Source: an uncultured Armatimonadota bacterium (GTDB lineage: Bacteria > Armatimonadota > Armatimonadia > Armatimonadales > Armatimonadaceae). From it: 32,716 bases of DNA. The DNA lies in assembly GCA_903924445.1 (NCBI GenBank), contig CAIYBQ010000545.1, positions 1 through 32,716 of the forward strand. The letters are read 5' to 3'. The notes under the pieces are model-generated. The model did no database searches. It worked only from the letters and a program-made list of their open reading frames with translations, and had not been told where the DNA came from. The position numbers and the translations under genes were made by a program. This document shows, piece by piece, positions 25,579 through 32,716 of this stretch (the stretch's first letter is position 1; each line of letters opens with the position of its first letter).

Positions 25579-28245
25579 TTACTTATCGCTTACGCCTTTA
25601 CCAAGCGCTGCCTGCGCGGCTGCAAGACGTGCAATCGGCACACGATAAGGTGAGCAGCTCACGTAGTTCAAGCCGATGTCGTAGCAGAACTTCACAGACG
25701 ATGGCTCGCCACCATGTTCACCACAAATACCAAGCTTGATATCTGGGCGGACAGTGTGAGCCTTCTGGATCGCAATCTTCATCAACTGACCAACACCATC
25801 TTGGTCAATGGACTCAAACGGATCACCTGGAAGAATCTTCTCAGCAACATATGGCTTGAGGAAGCGGTCAGAGTCATCACGGCTGAAGCCGAACGTCATC
25901 TGCGTAAGGTCATTTGTACCAAACGAGAAGAAGCTTGCTTCAACTGCGATTTCATCTGCCGTTAGCGCACCACGTGGAACTTCAATCATCGTTCCGAAGC
26001 TGTAGTCCACGGAAACACCTTGTTCGGTAACGACTGCAGCTGCAGTCGCTTCGAGGCGCTGACGAACGAACTTGAGTTCATTGACATGGCCGACAAGAGG
26101 GATCATGATTTCAGGAACAGCGGAACCGCCGGCCTTGACAACTGCCGATGCGCCTTCGAGGATTGCCCTCGTCTGCATTTCAACAATCTGTGGGAAGACG
26201 ATTGAGAGGCGGCAACCACGGAGACCCATCATCGGGTTGATTTCGTGCATTCCCTCAACAACCTTGAGCATCGCTTCCTTTTCAGGATCCGACTGGCCAA
26301 GTGCGTGAAGTGCAGCAACTTCTTCGATGAGCTTTTCGCGGTTAGGCATGAACTCATGAAGTGGGGGATCAATCAGACGAACGGTACATGGACGTCCACC
26401 AAGAACCTCGAATATTCCCTTGAAGTCTTCACGTTGGAACTCAAGGAGCTCATCGAGTGCAACTTGACGATCAGCATCGTTTGTCGCAAGAATCATCCGC
26501 TGAACGACAGGGCGACGCTCACCTTCGAAGAACATGTGCTCTGTACGGCAGAGGCCAATACCTTCGGCACCCAGCTTGATCGCGAGCTCAGTGTCCTTAG
26601 GCGTATCAGCATTAGTGCGAACACCAAATTTGCCACGGAACTCATCTGCCCATGCCATGAATTCGCCGAAATCGCCCGTCATCTTGGCTTCTTCAACAGG
26701 AACCTGACCAGAGATAACTTCTCCGAGTCCGCCATTCAAGGAGATGAACTCACCCTCTTTGACGACCTGTCCAGTTGCCTTGATCACAAAGTGATCGGAG
26801 CCAACGCTGATTTCAGAACAACCAGCAACGGTTGGGATACCAAAGCCACGTGCAACGAGTGCAGCATGCGATGTCATTCCACCACGCTCGGTCAGAACAC
26901 CCTGAGCGGCAAGCATTCCCTTGAGGTCATCCGGGTTCGTGTCTGCACGAACTAGGATCACACGCTCGCCGGCTCCACCCTTACCAAGCTCAGCAGCCCG
27001 GTCAGATGAGAACACTGCGACACCCGTCGCTGCGCCAGGGCCTGCAGGAAGTCCACGTGCGATGACGTTGTACTTTGCATTCGTTGGGATGACAGGCAGG
27101 AGGCACTGGGTCAGCAGGTTAGGATCGACACGTGTGATCGCATCTTCCTTTGTGATGAGGCCTTCCTTGACCTGGTCAACTGCGATACGTACCGCAGCTG
27201 GGCCAGTTCGCTTTCCGGAGCGGCACTGGAGGATATAGAACTTACCGTGTTCGATTGTGAACTCGATGTCCTGCATGTCCTTGTAGTGCTTTTCTAGAAC
27301 ATCACAGGTTTCTTCGAACTGCTTGTAGATAACTGGATCCTGTTTTGCAAGCTCAGAGATTGGCATTGGTGTACGGACACCAGCAACAACATCCTCGCCT
27401 TGAGCATTCATCAGGTACTCGCCAAAGATGACATTTTCGCCTGTGGATGCATTACGTGTGAAAGCAACACCGGTACCACAGTCATCACCACGGTTGCCAA
27501 AGACCATCGCCTGGACGTTGACAGCGGTTCCGATCGAGTCATCAATCTTTTCCTTGCGGCGGTAGATGATGGCGCGCTCGTTATTCCAAGAGCGGAAAAC
27601 GGCGGTGATTGCCGCATCGAGCTGCTCATGAGGATCTTGTGGGAACTGCTTGCCGGTTTGCTTGATGACATGTGCCTTGTAATCATCACAAAGGCTCTTC
27701 AAGCTATCTGCAGGGACTTCCAAGTCTTCCGTAACACCGAGCTTGGCTTTGAGGTCATAGAACATATGCTCAAAGTCATGCTTGGTGATGTGCTCATATT
27801 GATCAGAGTAAGCAACATCGGACAGCATCATGATGAAACGGCGATAAGAGTCGTAAACAAATCGCGGATCAGCAACCAGCGAAAGGGCATTGACGATCTC
27901 ATCGTTCAAGCCGAGGTTAAGGACTGTGTCCATCATTCCTGGCATCGAGAACCGTGCGCCACTACGAACTGACAAAAGGAGCGGGTTGTTCGGGTCACCG
28001 AACGTTTTGCCCAGTTCCTTTTCAACATCCGCGAGAGCAGTCTTGATTTCGTCATTCAGACCATCAGGTAGCTGACGTCCGTTTGCGTTGTAATCCGTAC
28101 ACACCTCGGTTGTAATCGTAAAACCTGGTGGGACCGGAAGCCCGATATTCATCATCTCAGCGAGGTTTGCACCCTTGCCACCGAGCAAATCCCGGAGGCT
28201 ACGATTTCCATCCCGGAACAACCAAACGCGCTTCTGCGTCGCCAT
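25579..28245 (-). CDS. ppdK: pyruvate, phosphate dikinase
   Basis: LLGGKGANLAEMMNIGLPVPPGFTITTEVC, TERGGMTSHAALVARGFGIPTVAG (phospho-His), GIGLCRTEHMFF, SFGTNDLTQMTFGFSRDD, GICGEHGG. ATG 28245 preferred over TTG 28251 (AGGAG spacing). Confidence 0.98.
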   Translation of the reverse strand: MATQKRVWLFRDGNRSLRDLLGGKGANLAEMMNIGLPVPPGFTITTEVCTDYNANGRQLPDGLNDEIKTALADVEKELGKTFGDPNNPLLLSVRSGARFSMPGMMDTVLNLGLNDEIVNALSLVADPRFVYDSYRRFIMMLSDVAYSDQYEHITKHDFEHMFYDLKAKLGVTEDLEVPADSLKSLCDDYKAHVIKQTGKQFPQDPHEQLDAAITAVFRSWNNERAIIYRRKEKIDDSIGTAVNVQAMVFGNRGDDCGTGVAFTRNASTGENVIFGEYLMNAQGEDVVAGVRTPMPISELAKQDPVIYKQFEETCDVLEKHYKDMQDIEFTIEHGKFYILQCRSGKRTGPAAVRIAVDQVKEGLITKEDAITRVDPNLLTQCLLPVIPTNAKYNVIARGLPAGPGAATGVAVFSSDRAAELGKGGAGERVILVRADTNPDDLKGMLAAQGVLTERGGMTSHAALVARGFGIPTVAGCSEISVGSDHFVIKATGQVVKEGEFISLNGGLGEVISGQVPVEEAKMTGDFGEFMAWADEFRGKFGVRTNADTPKDTELAIKLGAEGIGLCRTEHMFFEGERRPVVQRMILATNDADRQVALDELLEFQREDFKGIFEVLGGRPCTVRLIDPPLHEFMPNREKLIEEVAALHALGQSDPEKEAMLKVVEGMHEINPMMGLRGCRLSIVFPQIVEMQTRAILEGASAVVKAGGSAVPEIMIPLVGHVNELKFVRQRLEATAAAVVTEQGVSVDYSFGTMIEVPRGALTADEIAVEASFFSFGTNDLTQMTFGFSRDDSDRFLKPYVAEKILPGDPFESIDQDGVGQLMKIAIQKAHTVRPDIKLGICGEHGGEPSSVKFCYDIGLNYVSCSPYRVPIARLAAAQAALGKGVSDK

Positions 28246-28306
28246 GGACAATACTCTCCTGTGAAACCAAAATTAGTTTTGGAATATGCCAATCCTGACA
28301 TACAAA

Positions 28307-28338
28307 ACGCCGCTCAGGTGGGGCCTGAAACGCGGCGT
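28307..28338 (-). promoter_or_regulatory. GC-rich stem-loop plus TTTT in the ppdK leader / ppdK-acs divergent region
   Basis: Minus strand ACGCCGC-GTT-TCAGG-CCCCA-CCTGA-GCGGCGT followed by TTTTG. Confidence 0.6.
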
Positions 28339-28433
28339 ACCCGCCCAATGTACCTTGCATCGGGTCAGACTGACAACACTAAAGACGTTAACACCTTGAC
28401 GCGGCGCATTTCCCCTTTTAAACTCATTTCAAT

Positions 28434-30395
28434 ATGAGCGACTCACCGGCCATTGAAGCCCACCTGTCAGAATCCCGTCTCTTCCCACCAAGTGCCGCAT
28501 TTGCTGCGGCTGCCAACTGCAACGATGCTGGCATTTACGACCGTGCGAAAGCAGATCCAATAGCCTTCTGGTCAGAGTGGGCATCCACACTGCAATGGGA
28601 CAAGCCATGGGATTCTGTTCTTGAGTGGAACCCTCCACACGCGAAGTGGTTTGTCGGAGGCCAGCTTAACCTGACGACGAACTGCCTCGACAGGCATGTT
28701 GCTGCAGGCAAGGGTGATGTCGAAGCCATTCGATTTGAAGGCGAACCGGGCGATACCGAAGTCATCACGTATGCGCAGCTCCTCACCCGTGTTCAAGAAT
28801 TCGCAGGAGTGCTTCGTGGTCTGGGTGTCGACAAAGGTGACCGTGTCACAATCTACCTTCCGATGATTCCTGAAGCTGCGGTTGCGATGCTCGCTTGTGC
28901 ACGCATCGGGGCTGTCCACTCTGTTGTATTCGGAGGCTTCTCCGCTGATTCACTCAAAGAGCGCATCCACGATTCACAGAGCAAGGTTGTTGTGACATCC
29001 GATGGTGGATGGCGCCGCGGTAGTCAAGTAGCCCTGAAGGCTGCTGTCGATGCTGCACTTGAAGACAGCGCTTGTGCTGGAATCGAAGCAGTCATCGTTC
29101 TCCGCCGGACCGGGCAGGACATCACGATGTTTGATGGCCGTGACCATTGGTGGCATGACCTCGCTGAATCGGCTGAACCTGTCACCGAGGCAGTCAGCCT
29201 CGATTCTGAAGCTCCACTATTCATTCTCTATACAAGTGGCTCAACGGGTAAGCCAAAGGGGATTCTTCATACAAGCGGTGGCTACCTAACGCAAGCTACG
29301 GCAACCATGAAGTTAACTTTTGATGTCCGTGAAGGCGATGTGTACTGGTGCACAGCGGATGTCGGTTGGGTAACCGGGCACAGCTATGTTGTCTATGGCC
29401 CTCTGTCGTGCGGCGCAACGGTGTTGATGTACGAAGGCGCACCAGACTTCCCTGCGCGTGACCGCTTCTGGAAAATCATCGCTGATCACAAGGTCACCAT
29501 TTTCTACACCGCTCCGACAGCTATCAGAGCCTTTATGAAGTGGGGGACCGAGCATCTCGAGCAGCACGACCTCAGCAGCCTTCGCCTCTTAGGCTCTGTC
29601 GGTGAGCCAATCAACCCCGAGGCGTGGATGTGGTACCACGAGCATGTTGGTCACGGAAACTGCCCGATTGTAGACACCTGGTGGCAGACCGAGACCGGCG
29701 CACATATGATTACGCCATTACCTGGAATCGTCGCAACGAAGCCAGGATCTGCAACGCGTCCATTTCCAGGTATTGACATCGATGTTGTCGATGAAAATGG
29801 TGAGTCCGTTCCCAACGGAAGTGGTGGTTTTCTCGTCATTAAGTCGCCATGGCCAAGTATGCTGCGGACACTGTGGGGCGATGATGACCGCTACAAGAAT
29901 GTGTATTGGTCCAAGTTCGGCGACAAGAACCTGTACTTTGCAGGGGATGGTGCGCGTAAAGACGAGGATGGCTACATTTGGTTGCTGGGCCGCGTAGACG
30001 ACATTATGCTGGTGGCAGGCCACAACATTTCCACGATGGAAGTCGAGAGTGCCTTAGTTGAGCATCCAGCGGTTGCCGAGAGTGCAGTAATCGGCAAGAC
30101 TCACGATGTCAAAGGTCAAGCGATTGCTGCGTTTGTGTCCGTGAAGGAAGGCGTCATCGCTGATGATGCCTTGGCAAAAGAGCTGAAGGCATTTGTTGGC
30201 GCAAAGCTTGGACCCATCTGTCGACCGGATGACATCCTGTTTACAGCGGAGCTTCCGAAGACGCGCAGTGGAAAGATTATGCGTCGCTTACTGAGGGATA
30301 TTGCCGAAGGTAGAGCCCTCGGAGATACGTCCACATTGGCTGACCAATCAGTTGTGTCGGGACTGAAGTCTAAGTACGAAGCTAACGAAGGTTAG
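28434..30395 (+). CDS. acs: acetyl-CoA synthetase
   Basis: FILYTSGSTGKPKGILHTSGGYL, VYWCTADVGWVTGHSYVVYGPL, DTWWQTETGAHMITPLPG, PKTRSGKIMRRLLRDIA. Confidence 0.98.
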   Translation: MSDSPAIEAHLSESRLFPPSAAFAAAANCNDAGIYDRAKADPIAFWSEWASTLQWDKPWDSVLEWNPPHAKWFVGGQLNLTTNCLDRHVAAGKGDVEAIRFEGEPGDTEVITYAQLLTRVQEFAGVLRGLGVDKGDRVTIYLPMIPEAAVAMLACARIGAVHSVVFGGFSADSLKERIHDSQSKVVVTSDGGWRRGSQVALKAAVDAALEDSACAGIEAVIVLRRTGQDITMFDGRDHWWHDLAESAEPVTEAVSLDSEAPLFILYTSGSTGKPKGILHTSGGYLTQATATMKLTFDVREGDVYWCTADVGWVTGHSYVVYGPLSCGATVLMYEGAPDFPARDRFWKIIADHKVTIFYTAPTAIRAFMKWGTEHLEQHDLSSLRLLGSVGEPINPEAWMWYHEHVGHGNCPIVDTWWQTETGAHMITPLPGIVATKPGSATRPFPGIDIDVVDENGESVPNGSGGFLVIKSPWPSMLRTLWGDDDRYKNVYWSKFGDKNLYFAGDGARKDEDGYIWLLGRVDDIMLVAGHNISTMEVESALVEHPAVAESAVIGKTHDVKGQAIAAFVSVKEGVIADDALAKELKAFVGAKLGPICRPDDILFTAELPKTRSGKIMRRLLRDIAEGRALGDTSTLADQSVVSGLKSKYEANEG

Positions 30396-30415
30396 AGTAA
30401 GTTTCTGTAAGTGCA

Positions 30416-30444
30416 CAACCCCGGGGCCGATGGCTCCGGGGTTG
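30416..30444 (+). terminator. GC-rich hairpin downstream of acs (possible terminator, weak T-tract)
   Basis: CAACCCCGG-GGCCGATGGCT-CCGGGGTTG, 9-bp perfect stem, followed by CGTTGTGTG. Confidence 0.55.
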
Positions 30445-30497
30445 CGTTGTGTGTTAAGCAGGAGACCTCCAATACGGAAGCTCCTCTGGAGAATGCG

Positions 30498-32315
30498 ATG
30501 CGAGCTGATTGGCAACGAACGATAGGTTGTGGGGATGTCCGTGCGGAGCACGTTGGGACGATCATCACGGTGAATGGCTGGGCTAACAGTGTTCGTGATC
30601 ATGGTCAGGTCGTGTTTGTCGATTTGCGCGACCGCACCGGTGTGGTCCAGATCGTATGCGACCCGGCACGCAATCCGGAAGCTGCTGCAGCCTTCGAAGA
30701 TGCGAAGAAAGTTCGCAATGAATACGCACTGTCAATCACGGCAAAAGTTGTAAAGCGCCAGGACGGGATGGAAAATCCGCTCCTCGCGACGGGAGCCATC
30801 GAGCTTGAAGCGGTTACATTCCGTATCTTGAACACCGCGAAGACGCTACCATTCCAACTTGACCAAGATGCTTCATCCACAAATGAAGAGCTCCGCCTAA
30901 AGTATCGGTATCTCGATCTTCGCCGGCCGGAAATGTACCGAAAGATGAAGCTGCGCCACGATATCGTGCGAGCTGTCCGCGAATACTTCTATGCCAATGA
31001 TTTCTTAGAGATCGAAACACCCGTACTTACAAAGTCATCACCAGAGGGCGCTCGCGATTACTTGGTTCCATATCGACTTGAGCCAGGCTTGTTCTACGCG
31101 CTTCCACAGGCGCCTCAGCAGTTTAAGCAGCTCCTAATGGTCGGCGGCATCGACCGCTACTTCCAAATCGCAAAGTGTTTCCGGGATGAAAGCCAGCGTG
31201 CTGATAGGCAACCTGAGTTTACGCAGGTCGACCTTGAAATGGGTTTTGCAACGCAAGAAGATGTCCTTAGCCTGGTCGAAGGTTTGATGATTGAGGTTGT
31301 CACAAAGTTCTCCGGTGAAACAGGAAAGCATGTGTCCGGTAATCCATTCCCACGCTTTACCTATGATGAAGCGCTGGCGCGTTACGGAACAGACAAGCCA
31401 GATATCCGCTTTGAGCTGGAGCTGGTCGATTGTGCACAGATTTTTGCATCGACCGAGTTTGGTGTCTTCCGTCAAGTCATCGACAACGGTGGCCAGGTCA
31501 AGTGTATTCGATACCCGAACGGCGCACGGATACCGCGTCGCGAGATGGATGAGCTCGTCAATCTCGCCCGAGAGACGGGCGCCAAGGGCATGAGCTACGT
31601 CTTGGTTGAAGATGACGGCGTTGGTTTCCGCGGAACGTTGGCAAAGTTTGTGACAGACGTCGAACGCCCACTGATTATTGAGGCCACAGGCGCACAAGCG
31701 GGTGATCTGATTGGGTTCATCGCAGACAAGCCAAGCGTTGTTGCAAAGGTCCTTGATCGCATCCGCCGTTTTATCGGCACGAAACTCAACCTCATCGACA
31801 CCAGCAAAATGGCTTATTGCTGGGTCACGGATTTCCCAGTGTTTGAAGAAGATGAGACATCTGGTGGACTCACATTCGCGCACAACCCATTTGCGATGCC
31901 GAGGGAAGAGCATTTAGGATGGTTTGAGACAGACCCACTCGCGATGCGCGCGCAGTGCTATGACCTTGTTTGTAATGGAAGCGAATCAGCATCCGGGGCA
32001 GTAAGAATTCACATTCCAGAGATTCAACTGGAAGTCTTCCGCAAAATGGGCTTGTCTCCGGAACAGATTGAACAACGCTTTGGACACATGCTCGAGGCAT
32101 TCCGATTTGGCGCTCCTCCCCACGCTGGAATTGCACCAGGACTTGACCGTCTGGTGATGTTACTTTGCGATGAAGACAACATCCGCGAAGTGATTGCATT
32201 CCCGAAAATGGGCGGTGGCTACGACCCGCTTATGGATGCGCCATCCACTGTTGAAGACACGCAGCTAGCTGAGCTGGGACTAACGGTGACTGTAAAGGAA
32301 GAGGCCGCAGAATGA
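30498..32315 (+). CDS. aspS: aspartate--tRNA ligase (likely non-discriminating AspRS)
   Basis: GWANSVRDHGQVVFVDLRDRTGVVQ, LRLKYRYLDLRRPEMYRK, ETPVLTKSSPEGARDYLVPYRLEPGLFYALPQAPQQFKQLLMVGGIDRYFQIAKCFRDE, GIAPGLDRLVMLL. ATG 30498 with TGGAGA preferred to track 30411, whose start lies before the hairpin. Confidence 0.97.
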   Translation: MRADWQRTIGCGDVRAEHVGTIITVNGWANSVRDHGQVVFVDLRDRTGVVQIVCDPARNPEAAAAFEDAKKVRNEYALSITAKVVKRQDGMENPLLATGAIELEAVTFRILNTAKTLPFQLDQDASSTNEELRLKYRYLDLRRPEMYRKMKLRHDIVRAVREYFYANDFLEIETPVLTKSSPEGARDYLVPYRLEPGLFYALPQAPQQFKQLLMVGGIDRYFQIAKCFRDESQRADRQPEFTQVDLEMGFATQEDVLSLVEGLMIEVVTKFSGETGKHVSGNPFPRFTYDEALARYGTDKPDIRFELELVDCAQIFASTEFGVFRQVIDNGGQVKCIRYPNGARIPRREMDELVNLARETGAKGMSYVLVEDDGVGFRGTLAKFVTDVERPLIIEATGAQAGDLIGFIADKPSVVAKVLDRIRRFIGTKLNLIDTSKMAYCWVTDFPVFEEDETSGGLTFAHNPFAMPREEHLGWFETDPLAMRAQCYDLVCNGSESASGAVRIHIPEIQLEVFRKMGLSPEQIEQRFGHMLEAFRFGAPPHAGIAPGLDRLVMLLCDEDNIREVIAFPKMGGGYDPLMDAPSTVEDTQLAELGLTVTVKEEAAE

Positions 32316-32716
32316 CACGACGTACCGCTCTTTTAGCACTTGGAGTGCTACCTATTTCGTTGCATCCGTTTAATGTGCTTGCGCAGGGAGCCGATCCAGG
32401 AGCACCAAAGTGGTACCTTCTAAAGGGCGGTACTCTCCTCGATTCCACCGGCAAAACGCGCCCAAGCACTGACATCGCAATAAAAGATGGCATCGTTGCA
32501 GCTATTGGCGCCAATCTTCGCGTCGCGCCTGGTTTTAGAGTCATCGATGCCACTAAGTGGACGATTCAGGCTGGATCAGTCAATGCTGCCTCCCGTTTTG
32601 GCCTGACTCCACCAGGGCCTGCTGATGCGCGCGGCAGCCGACATCCCCTCAGTACACTGCGTGCTGACTTCCGAGCCGCTGATAACTATCTTCCAGATGA
32701 CACGGCGACGCATTAT
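32312..32716 (+). CDS. secreted amidohydrolase-like protein (N-terminal part; runs off window)
   Basis: ATGA overlap with the aspS stop; MTRRTALLALGVLPISLHPFNVLAQG signal, then LLKGGTLLDSTGKTRPSTDIAIKDGIVAAIGANLRVAPGFRVIDATKWTIQAG typical of the amidohydrolase N-terminal beta-sandwich. Confidence 0.72.
   Translation, partial: MTRRTALLALGVLPISLHPFNVLAQGADPGAPKWYLLKGGTLLDSTGKTRPSTDIAIKDGIVAAIGANLRVAPGFRVIDATKWTIQAGSVNAASRFGLTPPGPADARGSRHPLSTLRADFRAADNYLPDDTATHY

Noticed and set aside
26245-26955. 236-aa plus ORF antisense to ppdK (and 27400..27972)
   Set aside because: Inside highly conserved ppdK; no recognisable domain.
31134-31913. 259-aa minus ORF antisense to aspS
   Set aside because: Entirely inside aspS; Cys/His-rich antisense artefact.
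1-32716. CRISPR array, IS element, prophage or toxin-antitoxin module
   Set aside because: No regularly spaced direct repeats, transposase/integrase translations or recognisable TA pair found on reading both strands.

Overview
Compact bacterial chromosomal window, roughly 50% GC by eye, dominated by housekeeping genes with a few accessory modules. No transposase, integrase, phage or CRISPR signature was seen. In order: an edge-truncated NlpC/P60 cell-wall hydrolase (-); a small membrane protein (-) whose ATG overlaps the ribH ATG; ribH; a GIDE/BAM-like membrane protein; a PfkB kinase; murA-mreB (ATGA overlap); a small secreted protein; tRNA-Thr(GGT) - tuf - tRNA-Trp(CCA) - terminator. Next comes a tightly overlapped minus-strand cluster: Gfo/Idh/MocA oxidoreductase > MoxR AAA ATPase > secreted thioredoxin-like/cytochrome c/copper monooxygenase. 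Then tRNA-Leu(TAA); lpd; a nucleotide-sugar operon (three nucleotidyltransferases plus a DegT aminotransferase); a small orphan ORF behind a perfect palindrome; tRNA-Arg(CCG); recN (-); a polysaccharide deacetylase; gyrA (-); nudC and a COG2521-like methyltransferase (-); ppdK (-); acs; aspS; and an edge-truncated secreted amidohydrolase-like protein. The best second-look candidates are the monooxygenase/MoxR/oxidoreductase cluster, the methyltransferase coupled to nudC, the palindrome abutting the orphan 79-aa ORF, natural GyrA QRDR substitutions, the GIDE-like protein, the amidohydrolase lacking the canonical HxH, and an unusual T-loop in tRNA-Thr. All assignments come from reading translations and motifs; no searches were run.
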